NCBI RefSeq assembly: GCF_022682495.2 | Contig: NC_071397.1 | Location: 5,919,082-5,983,081, forward strand | Source: Desmodus rotundus | Lineage: Eukaryota; Chordata; Mammalia; Chiroptera; Phyllostomidae | Length of the DNA: 64,000 nucleotides | Direction of reading: 5' to 3' | Shown here: positions 33,430-44,479 of the stretch, piece after piece | How positions within the stretch are numbered: position 1 is the stretch's first letter | How the letters are laid out: the number at the start of each line of letters is the position of its first letter | Program-made: the position numbers and the translations under genes | The notes under the pieces: model-generated | What the model was told of the DNA's origin: nothing | What the model saw: only the letters and a program-made list of their open reading frames with translations | The model's database searches: none

Positions 33430-34285
33430 AATAATACAGTAAGTAATTTAGGCAAGAAAAAGGCAGCTAGTTGTTGCAATGGAGATACAGAAAAGAGGAC
33501 GAACTGGAAAAGAACTTCAGGAGAAAGAATTGCCCAAACTGAAATGACTGGATATGGAAGATGGGGGAACCGAAAGACGGTACCCAGCTTTCTGGATGGG
33601 GCAACTGGGCGTCTTTCACTAAGATAAGAAGACAGGAAGAGGAACATGGTGGATTGTAGGATTAGCTGGCTGGACGTATTCTGTTGTACATTTGAAGTGC
33701 TCTGCCTTGTTCTAAGGAAGCTATGCAATGACCACTGCAGTGCACCGGCTGAAAGCACAGGAGGCAGAACCGGGCAGGAGGTGGAGATCTTCTGTTGAAT
33801 AATCTGATGGGCTCCATCAGATTGCCTGGGAGGCGATGCAGAGTAAGAAAAGCAGAGAAACAAATACATTAAGGAGAGTGTTCCAGATGGTGATGGGTAT
33901 TATGTCAGAAACAGAGCAGGACCAAAGGGCACTGAGTGACGGGATAAAGTCGGGTAGCTAGTTTAGTCTGGGGATACAGAAATGGAAGGTATTGGGAAGG
34001 TAGATGGGAAGTGAGGACTGGACAAGTGGAGAAAGCATCCTATGTAGAAGAAACATCAAATGTGAACACAGACAGCTGTGAAACAGCCTGACAAGTTCAA
34101 GGAAGCAAGAGTCTGGTACTTCTGGATTATAAAGTATGAGAAATGGAACAGAAGAAACTACGTGGGTACAAACTGGGCAGATCGTGAAGGGCTTTCTGTT
34201 TCAAGCTAAGGACAAAGAAGAGTCCTGAAAATGTCTAAGTAAAGAAGTGACATGACCTCATCTGATCTTTACAACATTTAAGGTA
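33430..34285 (-). repeat. L2 LINE relic, antisense
   Basis: Phrases in antisense L2 order: 'GACGAACTGGAAAAGAAC', GGCAACTGGGC at about 33600, then GAAGCAAGAGTCTGG at about 34102, CTGGGCAGATCGTGAAGGGC at about 34173 and AAGAAGTGACATGACCTCAT at about 34241. A 181-codon minus-strand frame (33324-33869) runs through it but does not carry the L2 RT motifs and is chance. Confidence 0.6.
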
Positions 34286-34969
34286 CATGTTCCTAGCTTC
34301 AGGGAGCCCCCATTCACTTGACCCTGACACATCACTGGGTTCCGTGGAGCACAATTTGAAAATCCCTGAATGAGATGACTCCTCGAGGCCTAAACAGTCT
34401 GTGGTTAAAGGTTTAGTGGGAAGAGTATACAAATGTACTTGTGCCTATTTTACAAGTCTCTCTCTTTCCTCCCTTTCTCCTTCCCAACCCCTCCCACCGC
34501 CACGGCCCCGCCCCAACTCACTGGCTCTCAGCTAACCGCACGCACATTAAGCCTGCCTGTCAGGAGTATGAGGGCACACTGAGAAACCACTGCCCACTCT
34601 GCAGTAGCACATCACATATTCAGGCAAGATACCCAGGGAAAAGGGAACAAACACCCTCTGAGGGTTGTCATTGAACAACTCAAATTAAAAAGACGCAATG
34701 AAAGTTGCAGGCTGCTTCCCCATCAGAGGCCTTGTCCGGGCCCTTTCACTATCCTCAGTACGCCCGCTCTCCAGCTCAGTGCCTCCGCCACACACCTTTC
34801 CTGCTGTCAGAGGCAAAAGGCTTAGGAAAAGAAGGAACTTCTTTTTGGTTCAGGAGAAACAAGTAAATTCTGACAATGAAGGAGAAGAAACTTAAACTAA
34901 TGGCTGAAACACAATTTAATATCGTCTGTTTATTTCAAAGGCACATGTCTAAGCACTTACAATTTTTCT
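34286..34969. other. unassigned DNA
   Basis: CT-rich at 34450-34520. No exon or repeat is recognised. Confidence 0.35.
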
Positions 34970-35110
34970 CCTAATTTATTCTCACACCCTTTCTTTAAAA
35001 AGTGGTTGTTTTATTTTATGGCTAGAAGAACGAACTGACTGGCCCAGAGTCATATGCTCCCTGCTCCTCAATTCAGAGCCGTTTATCATCCCACTATTTT
35101 CGTTCCATCA
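34970..35110 (-). repeat. MIR fragment, antisense
   Basis: Degenerate 'GAACTGACTGGCCCAGAGTCATATGC' (35032-35057) resembles the antisense MIR 'TAACTTGCCCAAGGTCACACAGC' block. Confidence 0.5.
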
Positions 35111-35529
35111 CGGGTTTTCTCAGATGAAATGTATTTCATAGCACTAAGATGGAGAAACATTTGTTTTTCAGCAGGAAAAGATTTGTTCTTAAAATAAATG
35201 GTCTTCAGGAGTAGCCTTCGCCTGTGTTCTTCATGATAAAATAGCAGGACCTACGGCGGGAAGGATTTGCAGACGCTTTGCCAACACTGAGAAATGACAG
35301 TGTCTCAAAAGCCAAATGAGATTATGAATAAAAACTACATTAAATCATTATAAACAACTTTTCAATGGACCACATCTAAATTTCTCTGATTTCTTAATCT
35401 TTCTGGACTTGAACATAATGTATATAATATTAATGTATACAATATATATAATGGGAGTTAGAATATTTATAGGTGCAAGTAAAGCTCCAAATCTTAAACT
35501 CGCCTTTTAGTTGAACTCCTATAGTCGCA
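35111..35529. other. unassigned DNA
   Basis: It includes an AT-rich alternating tract at 35420-35455 (TATATAATATTAATGTATAC). No gene is visible. Confidence 0.35.
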
Positions 35530-35690
35530 CGGAGAGCAATGGTACAGGAGCGAGAGTGCTGGGCTGGCTGTATGAAGACTGGTTCCTGCAATGCTGCCTG
35601 CTTGTTAAGTGAACTTAGGCAACTTCCTTAATCTACCAATACCTTCCTCCGTGTCAGCTCACGTGTCAGTACAGTAAGGTGACTGGTGAG
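35530..35690 (+). repeat. MIR SINE, sense
   Basis: GAGTGCTGGGCTGGCTGTAT, then GTTCCTGCAATGCTGCCTGC, AAGTGAACTTAGGCAACTTCC (35609-35629) and 'TACAGTAAGGTGACTGG' correspond to the MIR core. Confidence 0.65.
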
Positions 35691-36181
35691 CTATTCATCA
35701 TTTTAATTCCATATATATGCTCACTGACCCCCCCTATGGGTTTGGTTGTCTGTGGCAGAGACTGTGAACTGCATGCCCCAGAGTTAGTTCTCCTCTTCTC
35801 CCTTAGTAAAACAACCCTGATTGTTTTGTAAGCTAAGCACAGGGCTGCCTGGAATGAAAACTACACTTCTCGAACTCCTTCCCCTGTACCTATCTAGGAG
35901 TAGCCATTTGACTATGTTCTGACCAGAGACATAAGAAGGAAGGTTGTGCAAAACAAAGATGCCAACTCAGCTGGGAAGTGCACTCTTTAGTACTTCTTCC
36001 CTTCTTCCTTCCTGAGGTCTAGAACTTTGTCATGACAGCTGGGGTTCCAGCAGTGTTTGGACAACACGGCTAAGAATGGAGCTGGGACTCACGATGGCAG
36101 AACAGAAAGATAAAAGGAACATGTTTTGTTTTTTTTTTTCTTTCCCGATGGAGTCACCAGATTAGTCCTAGAATACCTATA
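35691..36181. other. unassigned DNA, maybe an old repeat
   Basis: 35830-36080 (GCCATTTGACTATGTTCTGA, then CCAGAGACATAAG) reads like a decayed mammalian repeat, but I cannot name it. There is a T11 run at about 36129. Confidence 0.3.
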
Positions 36182-36751
36182 CAAGGCGGGACCCAAAGAA
36201 ACTGGGATTATCTTCTGGAGGGCGGGCCCCTTGTAGTACAGCCTTCCCCTGCTAGGTGAGTGTTCTAGGAACCCATCTGTATCAGTGCACCAGCTGGAGT
36301 GGTTGTGAGAGGCTGTGTTTGGCTTCACTGAATTTTTTTTGAAGACTCTTTCAATGCATTTGCCATTTCATGATAGGTGATTTACAAGTATACCTGCCCA
36401 CACTATGCTGAGTGTTCAGTTTTTGACCCAAAATGGCATGACTCCCATGCCCCACCCTCCCTATTCACCTGATCTCGCTGCCAAGTGGCTTTTTTTGTTC
36501 CCCTAGATGAAAAAGTACTCAAAGGGAAACATCTGCTGATGTGGAAGAGGTGAAACAAAAAGGAGCAGAAACCTAAAAGGCATCAACATTAACAAGTTCA
36601 AAAAATGTTTCGAGCAGTGGAAAAATGTTTTGTTAGGTGTATTACTTCAAATGGAGATACTCTGAAGGTGACTGAAATTTACACATACACAATTAAGAAT
36701 AAATACACAATTTTTTAGAAACATATTCTGTTTTTGGGGGGTCCCCCCTTA
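36182..36751 (+). mobile_element. non-autonomous mariner derivative, copy 2
   Basis: A 570-bp element flanked by TA (36180-36181 and 36752-36753). Ends are CAAGGCGGGACCC at the left and the reverse complement of GGGGGGTCCCCCCTTA at the right. Plus-strand translation in pieces gives DLAAKWLFLFP (family form: PDLAP..FFLFP), GRGETK and KFKKCFEQWKN, that is, the C-terminal part of a mariner transposase with stops. It has the same architecture and length as copy 1 at 14847-15412, in opposite orientation. Confidence 0.85.
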
Positions 36752-37716
36752 TAGTCAACCTTCTTTTACATGAGTGTGTGCTTAAACCATTGTTACCCTG
36801 GGTTTTCTGTTATATGCAACTGAACTTAATTCTAGATGATACAGTATGCTTCCTATGTGGACTCATAAAACTACATATTTCCTCACTTTAATACCTATCA
36901 CACTTGTACTGTAAGTGTTTATTTACTTGTCTGCTTCCCCAACTACACTTTAATTTCAGTGAGGGCAACACTGTGTCTATTTCGTTTGCTATTGAATCCA
37001 CAGTGTCTGACATATAGTAGATAATAAATACCTACACAATGATGGACTACTTTCTCTGTAAGAAAAAGGAGAAAGAAGAAAAGACAAATGAAGGTGTGAG
37101 AATCAATGCACCTAGGCATCTGTTTCACAGCATTACTGGAGGATACAATATGCAAAAGCGCTGTGCAAATTATAAAGCCTACAATACAAATGTGAGCTAA
37201 TACCATGTAAGTGAGAAAAAACATATTCCCATACCTCCTAGTTACACCAGATTTTGCGGAGCCATTAGAGTTGCTCAGCAATTCCTTCTCTCTACAGGCT
37301 TCTCTTCTTTATGGGGATGGTTCTAAACCTGCACCTCTCTCTTAAAGCACTCTACCCAACCCCTGTATCATTCACTCCCAGAGGCGATCCTGTGTCCTGT
37401 TCGTGGAAAACACGGAGACCATGAGACATGGTGTCTTCCAACTCTCCTTCTTTTTCATATTTCCCCTCTTTCCTGTCATTCTCCCTTTCTAATGCATCCC
37501 TCTCCGCTGGTGTTCCTGACCCCGCCCTGCCCTGCTTCCTTCACCAATTCCTTCCTCCATCTGCCCCATCAGTTATTCCTTCTCTCAAGTAACTGTAGCA
37601 GCTCTCTCTCTATTAGTCACTTCCTCTCAGACCAGATCCGTGAACAGCATGCCTGTTTTCTTATCCTAGTCACTTTGTAAGCAATCATCCTTTCTCTCCT
37701 TTCCCTTCCTCTTTTT
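36752..37716. other. unassigned DNA with an L2 3'-end-like piece
   Basis: 36935-37050 (TCAGTGAGGGCAACACTGTG ... 'CCACAGTGTCTGACATATAGTAGATAATAAATACC') resembles the L2/MIR 3' end 'CAGTGCCTGGCACATAGTAGG'. The CT-rich tract 37490-37700 may belong to the L2 that follows. Confidence 0.4.
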
Positions 37717-37888
37717 TTTTAACTCACTGATTTTTAGAGAGAAAGGGAGACAGAAACATCAATCTGTTGCTCCACCCACTTTATGCACTCATTGGTTACT
37801 CCTTGTATGTGCCCTGACCAGAGATCGAACCTACGGCCCTGGCGTATAGGGACAATGCTCTAGCCAAACTGAGCTACCCAGTCAGGGC
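37717..37888 (-). mobile_element. VES-related SINE, short subtype, antisense
   Basis: On the minus strand: GCCCTGACTGGGTAGCTCAG, the box-B-like 'GTAGGTTCGATCTCTGGTCAGGGCACATAC' (complement of 37808-37837), AACCAATGAGTGCATAAAGT and a tail of CTCTCTAAAAATCAG then A-rich. It matches the copies at 14569 and 55307 in lacking the central block of the longer VES form. Confidence 0.9.
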
Positions 37889-38335
37889 CTCTCCTTCTCT
37901 TTCTCATCAAACTTCTGGAACTCACAGTCACACACACACATTTCACTTCTTCACTTCAGACTTAGCTTCTCAATCTACTGTATTCCTACCTAAAACTGAT
38001 CTTAAAGGTCACCCAATGTCCTCCTAAAGGCCCGCCTCATGACCTTTTCTCAGTCTTTATCCCACTGGACAGCCTTAGAAGCACCTAGCATGATTAAGCA
38101 TCCTTTCTTCTCAAAAGCCCTCCCTCCGTCCACACCTTTTATAATATTTCCCCAGTTCTCTGCTGCCCAACTGACCATTCCTTCTCAGGCTCTTTTGCAC
38201 CCTCACCCTCTCTGACTTACCCCAATGGTCATTCCCTGGATACCATCCCATCCACTCTTACTTCAGCAAGTACACTCTCCAATGCTAATTCAGCCTTTCC
38301 CAGAGCTTCAAGTACTTTTAAACAGTAAGGTTAAC
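37889..38335 (+). repeat. L2 LINE ORF2 reverse-transcriptase relic
   Basis: AAAGGTCACCCAATGTCCTC (about 38005), 'CCTTTTCTCAGTCTTTATCCCACTGGACAGCC' (38042-38073) and CCCTGGATACCATCCCATCC (about 38233) follow the L2 RT segment that encodes the 'FSVLILLDLSAAFD' active-site region in intact elements. It is decayed. Confidence 0.7.
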
Positions 38336-38404
38336 TTGGCTGTCTGGTGGTAAAAGTATCCATGCTCATTGTAATGGCCTTTAAAAAAGGGTTTGTTTTA
38401 AGTG

Positions 38405-38616
38405 CAGGTGGCAAACTCAAGGCCCTCGGGCCAAATCCGGCCCTCCACCTTGTTTTATCCGGCCCGGCACCTTGTTTCTACCCAGCGGCAGCACCGAGCT
38501 CTTGCTTAGCTGTTAAGGAGTAGTTACATGTATACAGTCCTAAAGTTACATTTGGCCCTTTGAAAGCAACCACGAGGCTGTTGTGGCCCCCCGTGAAAAT
38601 GAGTTCGACACCCCTG
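38405..38616. mobile_element. hAT-type MITE (212 bp)
   Basis: The ends are CAGGTGGCAAACTCAAGGCC and, as reverse complement of the right end, CAGGGGTGTCGAACTCATTT. The internal text is GGGCCAAATCCGGCCC near the left end and GTGGCCCCCCGTGAAAATG near the right end. The flanks TTTAAGTG (left) and TTTTAAAG (right) are compatible with a mutated 8-bp hAT duplication. It has no coding capacity. Confidence 0.8.
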
Positions 38617-38634
38617 TTTTAAAGTATTACTTTG

Positions 38635-38712
38635 TAACTGGGCTAGGCTAGGAATTATCGTGTATGTAATCTATTTAATCCTCACCAAAACCCTATGAAA
38701 TAGACATTGACT
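38635..38712 (-). repeat. MIR fragment, antisense
   Basis: 'TAATCTATTTAATCCTCACCAAAACCCTATGAAATAGAC' (38667-38705) matches the antisense MIR phrase with AACCCTATGA. Confidence 0.75.
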
Positions 38713-39544
38713 AGATATCTCTCCTGCCTGGGTGGTCTTTCCCATTTTAAGTCAGGCCGATTCCTACTGTATTTCAGGTAGGTCATGGCCCTTGAGTCCC
38801 TCCCTGACCCCCTTCCGGATCAGAATGTCGTTTGACTCTCACAGTATCCCGTTCTTCCCTTCCACAGTATGCATCACAATTGCCATTTATATACTTTGTA
38901 TTTACTGAGTCTGACTCCTTCCTTATAAATCCCATGAAGACAGGAAGCATGTCTGCTTTATTTACCATTACACAATCAGCAACATATTTCTCGAATATGT
39001 AAAATGAATTATATATAGTGATTGATGAACTAGAATATAAACCAGGTTGTCTGTCTACTGTACTAGACTCAAAGTTTCCAACCCTTTATATCACTGACTT
39101 CCCTCTATTGCCCCAGTGACCCACCTTAGGTCCTCTTGGACCTAAGTAATCTACTTTCCAGCAAGTCTACCATCATTCATTCAATCATTAAAGTTAACCT
39201 CAGTCATTTTTACTTTTTTCTTTCTCATTTCCCATATAAGTGGTTTCCTGTTGTACTTTCAAAATGTTTCTCAAAGCCACACCCTTATCTCATCTTCTCT
39301 ACTGATACTTAACCATGTCCCAGTTGAGAGAACTTCCTGTCCCCAGGCTCCATCATGGCTCATACATTCTGCTGAAGGATACCGCTGAAATTAAAGTTCC
39401 TCAAGGGAGGGAGAGAATCACCACTGTACAAAAGTAAAATGATCAACTCTAGTAAAAGATAAGAATTAGAGATCTAAAAATATTTCCATGTTACTTAATC
39501 TACTGCCTGGCTTCCAAGATAGAACTAGTTTGAATTATTCCTCA
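38713..39544. other. unassigned DNA
   Basis: 38890-39000 may hold a weak L2 3' end ('CCCATGAAGACAGGAAGCATGTCTGC'). No gene is visible. Confidence 0.35.
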
Positions 39545-39664
39545 AAAGCAGTATGGTCAAGTGGTTACAATGATAGGCTTGGGAGGTGAGAGATTTTGGT
39601 TCAAGTCCCACCTCTGCCACTGATTTATTAACAGTAATACTATGGACAAAGATTTTTCATTGTA
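39545..39664 (+). repeat. MIR SINE, sense, cut by HAL1
   Basis: CAGTATGGTCAAGTGGTTAC (about 39550), 'TTTTGGTTCAAGTCCCACCTCTGCCACTGATTTA' (39595-39628) is the tRNA-like 5' part of MIR. The text breaks at the HAL1 start near 39665. Confidence 0.85.
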
Positions 39665-40885
39665 AAATGGAAATAGAACTAAGCGATGAAGAGATAGCCA
39701 ACCTATCAGATGCAGAGTTCAAAACACTGGTAATAAGGATGTTCACAGAAATGATTGAGTATGGTCACAAAATAGAGGGAAAAGTGAAGGCTATGCAAAA
39801 TGAAATAAAGAAAAATATTCAGGGAACCAACAGTGAAGGGAAGGAAACTGGGACTCAAATCAATGGTTTGGAGCAGAAGAAAGAAATAAACATTCAACTA
39901 GTACAGAATGAAGAAACAAGAATTCAAAAAAAAATGAGGAGAAGCTTAGGAACCTCCAGGACAACTTTAAGCATTCCAATATCCAAATCATAGGGGTGCC
40001 AGAAGTAGAAGAGGAAGAAAAAGAAACTGAAAACTTATTTGAAAAAATAATGAAGAAGAACTTCCCCTATCTGGCAAAGGAAATAGACTTCCAGGAAGTC
40101 CAGGAAGCTCAGTCCCAAAGAAGTTGGACCCAAGGAAGCACACACCAAGGCACATCATAATTAAATCACCCAAGATTAAAGATAAGTACAGAATCTTAAA
40201 AACAGCAAGAGAAAAGGAGACAGTTACCTACAAAGGAGTTCCCATAAGACTATCAGCTGATTTCTTCAAAGAAACCTTGCAGGTGAGAAGGGGCTGGAAA
40301 GAAGTATTCCAAGTCCTGAAAGGCAAGGGCCTCCATCCAAGATTACTCTATCTAGCAAAGCTATCATTTAGAATGGAAGGGCAGAAAAAGTGCTTCCCAG
40401 ATAAGGTCAAGTTAAAGAAGTTTGTCATCACCAAATCCTTATTATATGAAATGTTAAAGGGACTTATCTAAGGAAAAGAAGATGATCAAAACTATGAACA
40501 GTAAAATGACAACAAACTCACAACTATCAACAACTAAACTTTAAAAACAAAAACAAACTAAGCAAACAACTAGGAGAGGAACACAATCACAGAAAGGGAG
40601 ATCACACGGAGGGTTATCAGCAGGGAGGGGGAGGGGGAAGAATGGGGGAAAATGTACAGGGAATAATATAAATAGTAGGTAGAAAATAGACACAGGGAGG
40701 TTAAGAATAGTATAGGAAATGGAGAAGCCAAAGAACTTATATGTACGACCCATAGACATGAACTAAGGGGGGCAATGTTGGTGGGAGGTGGGGTGCAGGT
40801 TGGAGGGGGATAAAGAGGAGGAAAAATGGGGACAACTGTAATAGCATGATCAAGAAAATATACTTTAAATTAAAAAATAAAAAAT
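39665..40885 (+). mobile_element. HAL1 (half-L1) copy B, 5'-truncated
   Basis: It starts inside ORF1 (no 5' UTR), runs to the ORF1 stop at 40471, then directly through the 3' UTR (GGAAATGGAGAAGCCAAAG at about 40717; ATGGGGACAACTGTAATAGC at about 40826) into an A-rich tail. ORF2 is missing although ORF1 is complete to its stop, so this is not a simple deletion inside ORF1. I found no clear target duplication; the right flank is older L1 ORF2. Confidence 0.85.
39667..40471 (+). pseudogene. HAL1 ORF1p pseudogene, copy B
   Basis: Recognisable blocks in order are IELSDEEIANLSDAEFKTL and VIRMFTEMIEYG (coiled-coil part), QIIGVPEVEEEE after a frameshift near 39935, HTPRHIIIKSPKIKDKYRIL after a second frameshift near 40108 (RRM region), and YKGVPIRLSADF ... 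GWKEVFQVLKGKGL ... LLYEMLKGLI with a stop at 40471 (C-terminal domain). It thus covers ORF1p from near the N-terminus to the natural end, but two frameshifts make it inactive. It is more complete than copy A at its C-terminus. Confidence 0.88.
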
Positions 40886-40889
40886 AAAA

Positions 40890-41325
40890 TTCTGGGAAAA
40901 ACAGACAAATTCACAAAGAATAAATCAATTGAGATGGGCAAAGGATTTAAAGAAGACATTTCTCCCAAGAAGATATCCAATACCCAATAAGCACATGGAA
41001 AGACGCGCAACATCGTAGCAATCAGGCACCTGCATACCAAACCGCAGTGTGGCAACATTTCATGCCCGCTAGAATGTCTATAGCCAAAAATTCTGACAGC
41101 ACATGTTAGTGAGGGTGTTGAGAAATCAGAACCACCACACAACAATGGTTAGAATGTAACATGATGCAGCCGTGAAACCCAGTGTGAAGCTCCTCAGACG
41201 TTAAACATAGAGTTAGCATATGACTCAGCAATTCCACTCAAGAGAGCTGGAAATACATGTCCACACAAACAGTTGTGCAAAAATGTGTATAGCAGCATTA
41301 TTTATAGTAGCCAAACAAGACCCCA
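40890..41325 (+). repeat. L1M ORF2 C-terminal relic, sense
   Basis: GAGATGGGCAAAGGATTTAA, 'GAAGACATTTCTCCCAAGAAGATATCCAATACCC' (40952-40985), ATGACTCAGCAATTCCACTC at about 41220 and 'TGTGTATAGCAGCATTATTTATAGTAGCC' (41284-41312). It is the usual L1 ORF2 end, more diverged than the one at 13985. Confidence 0.85.
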
Positions 41326-43484
41326 CACGACTAAACACACATCCCTGAGCCTGCCTGGCATGCATGAGATCTATTTTTGCCAAAACCCAAATTCAGAACA
41401 AATACCAAGATTCTAGGGAGGGCAGAGCTCAAAGAAACAAAAACATTTCTATTTGTTTTCAGCAGGTACAGGAAAATAAACAGATGTGTTTCACTCTGGG
41501 CTTGTTATCATCAAATGGGCCCTGGCCAGCAAGTTAGGGGATAAAAGTGGGAGTGTTTAACTCCAGGTGAAAAGGTGGCGCTCAGCTCCAAAGTGGCCCA
41601 TGCATGAATCACTGTCTACCCCAATTAATTCTTACAGAAAAAAAGGCAAATTCAGAAAGCTATTCAGACTACAGGTCTGTTCTTTTTCTTTTCACTGTTT
41701 TAAAATTCATACTGGGAAGTGGCTGAGGCAGGAAATATTGAGGCATTTAGTGCTTATTGTGAATCATTACCAAGCAATCCTTGTCAGACTCACACCTCCA
41801 GACAATCAGCAGAAATCAAAGTCACAATGTGAGTCTCAGGAATAAATACAAAATTGTCTCATGGCTGTGGTTTTGACTTGTACCATCTTAGGAACGCGCT
41901 ATGATATCTAGCTTCTGTCCAGAGCACTAAATGGAAAGTCCTGTCCGAGAAAGGGCCTGTCCCCTCACAGCCAGCCTGGGCAGGCTGTCACTAATGTGTA
42001 TCACCACTTTGAACCTTTTAAAGAAAACAGATAGCCTATAACTGAAGATAATTTGGAAATTGGCACAACAGTTAAAAAAATAAATCCAATTGGACAGTCG
42101 TTACAGGGCTCCTGCCAACTTCTGCTTTCTTGCTATAGAGAGTAATGATTCCTGTCAGTCACTTAGAAAAAGAAGAGCTTCTAGAAAAGCCAAATTGTCA
42201 TGACCTAAAAACAGCAACCCTGCATCAGCACATAAAAACTTACAGGAAGTTGGAAGTCTAAATTCAAATTCAGAAAGTTAATCCCTGCTCCAATATTGAA
42301 GTTATAATGAGAAACGAGCTCCTGCAAAAACACATATTAATCACTTTATTGGTTCTGTTGTAAAACAGGAAAGAAAGAAAACACAGTGTTGCATTCCCAG
42401 ATCTAATGATATATTGTTTTGTGACTGTATCTTCAAATTATTTTATCCGGATTTGTTCTGTAATTTCTAAAAACCAAATATCCTAAAAAAAAAAAAAAGA
42501 AAAGAAAAAAGAAAGAAAAAGAAAAAGTGTAATCAGGAAAAGTAGCCATAAAGCCTATTTGAGTTCTCATATTAATCACAAATAATATAGTGGGCTTTAA
42601 GATGCTAAACCGTTCAGCATTTAGGCTAATTTTACATGCCACGTGTGTACAACAGTTACAACTTAAATTTTACAAAAGCCTCTGGGGAAGTGGGCATTTG
42701 GCGAAGGTGTTAGGGAGCGGCGATGAGCTGTGGGTGTGCGGAGCTCTACAGCAGCAGCAAGAGTGTCACAGGGCTATGAAACCAGCAGAGTTGCATTAGT
42801 AAGCCATGCTTCAAGTGCCTAAATTCTAGGCCTCTTAACCCAGAACCTGAGCTTAGATCCAACAGGTGCTCATAGGCCCTTAGGTAAAAGGCAGGCGAAG
42901 AAGACAAGGAAAGAAGTTCTTTGCAACTCTACGGGAGGAGGATCTTGCACCTTCTTACAAATCACTGGCTACAATATAGCTCAAACACTTTAAAGTTCCA
43001 GAAAAGAGTAACAGTAAGGAATATGAGCACAGGCCAAAGGCAAAATTCTTCACCAGGCTGGAAGTTCTGTTAAAATTTTGATCTATAGTCTGAGATTGAC
43101 TTTTAAAAAAAATCTCCAAACTATGACTATCAGAAAGTTTAAGCAAGTTCCACATCACTCTGTATCGGAATGTATATTTTACCATTCCGTTCAATTGCTT
43201 GTCCGCAGTGGCATTTGGAACGTCCTCTTAGATTAGGGAGTTGAATTTTCTTACAGTAACACCGTGGCATTCCCAATTCCAGAGAGTGCAGTGGTGGTAG
43301 AAGGATTGGGGAAATAGTGTTTGGTACCCCTACCCTCAAAAACAGTGTCCGAAGATTAAAGTACTAATCCTGGATGTGTGATCTCATTCCAAGAAATGGA
43401 ATTGTGGGAAATTAAAGTTTCCATATCATCTGAAATCAGTAATTTCCCTGACAAGGGAGGGAGGATAGATAATTTCTTCACCTT
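41326..43484. other. unassigned DNA with a purine tract
   Basis: No exon or repeat is recognised except a pure purine run at 42486-42527 (A14 followed by GAAAA/GAAAG units). Frames at 42590-42799 and 43139-43339 have no motif. Confidence 0.4.
42486..42527. repeat. polypurine (A/G) tract
   Basis: About 42 bases of only A and G, with AAAGAAA-type units. It could form triplex or slipped structures, but may simply be a decayed poly(A) tail. Confidence 0.9.
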
Positions 43485-43605
43485 GCTCAAGGAGGCTCAG
43501 TGACTGGTCTGAGAAGGAATCACACAATTAATGACAGAGCGAGGTCCAGAAATGAAGTCTTCAGAGTCCAAATTCCTTGTTCTTTTCCTACTGCCTGACT
43601 GTCTT
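43485..43605 (-). repeat. MIR fragment, antisense
   Basis: 'AATCACACAATTAATGACAGAGCGAGGTCCAGAAATGAAGTCT' (43518-43560) followed by CAGAGTCCAAATTCCTTGTT corresponds to the antisense 'GGTCACACAGCTAGTAAGTGGCAGAGC' part of MIR. Confidence 0.65.
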
Positions 43606-43758
43606 TTGTAGATTAACACACAAACATAATCAGGAGGACAGAGATGGGCGTGAACAGGGAAAGAACATAATAAAAATCTATGCTGCATCTGAGTAATTCT
43701 CAGATTTTAATTTTATTTTCCTACAGGTCTGGAAAATTATTTGGTGATCACACTGTTC

Positions 43759-43968
43759 CAGGGGTGTCCAACCTTTTGGCGTCTCTGGGCCACACTGCAA
43801 GAAGAAGAGTTGTCTTGAGCCACACATTAAATACACTGTGACACGTAATCACAAAAAAATCTCATAATGTTTTAAGTAAATTCATAATTTTGTGTTGGGC
43901 GACATTCATAGCCATCCTGCATCCAGCCATACATGCGGCCCGCTCAGGCCACAGGTTGGACACCCCTG
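43759..43968. mobile_element. hAT-type MITE (210 bp), second family
   Basis: The inverted ends are nearly perfect: CAGGGGTGTCCAACCTTTTG at the left and CAGGGGTGTCCAACCTGTGG as reverse complement at the right. The internal text (TCTGGGCCACACTGCAAGAA, GTTGTCTTGAGCCACAC, AATCTCATAATGTTTTAAG) matches a widespread mammalian non-autonomous DNA transposon from memory. No clear 8-bp duplication was found. Confidence 0.8.
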
Positions 43969-43977
43969 GGAACTTTA

Positions 43978-44022
43978 AACTTTTGTTTAAACTGTTTAAA
44001 ACTGTTTAAACTTTTGTTTTCA
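43978..44022. repeat. GTTTAAAC-type palindromic cluster
   Basis: CTTTTGTTTAAACTGTTTAA followed by AACTGTTTAAACTTTTG is an imperfect tandem/inverted array of a (GT)TTAAAC palindrome. Confidence 0.85.
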
Positions 44023-44479
44023 TTTTGAACCCAACTTGTACTACATTTGTTGATCACATAATAAGATGAAATTGTCAGAGATTAAGCAATGAGTTGTTTT
44101 CACTAAATTTCAACATCCAATTCAAATGACAGCTTTGAGAATGAGCCCAAATTGAAAGGTCATTTCTGAGCGATAAGAGAGGAAGCTCTTTCGGTGGGGG
44201 ATCAATTTTAAATTCTGGTTCTTTGAAATTTTATGTTCACCACCAGTTAATTCTCAGGTGTGTTTACCCTATCTGATGCTGGTGCACAAGCCTGGCTGTG
44301 CGCGAATCAGGATGAGAAGCACACCAGCCAAAGTTCTTCCTGTGTTCAGTCTGCACCATTCGTGAGTCGTCTGGTTAGGGTTTTGAAAAATTCCAGCCGT
44401 GCATGTAAAGTCATTTTGTCAACGTGCTAGATTTCAGCTCTAATACTTTAGAAAAAGGGAGTTAGGGTGGGTGGTTAAG
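44023..44479. other. unassigned DNA
   Basis: No gene or repeat is recognised. Confidence 0.35.

Noticed and set aside
33324..33869. 181-codon minus-strand frame
   Set aside because: It lies mostly on an antisense L2 relic, has no RT motif or other recognisable domain, and is compatible with chance in a CT-rich strand.
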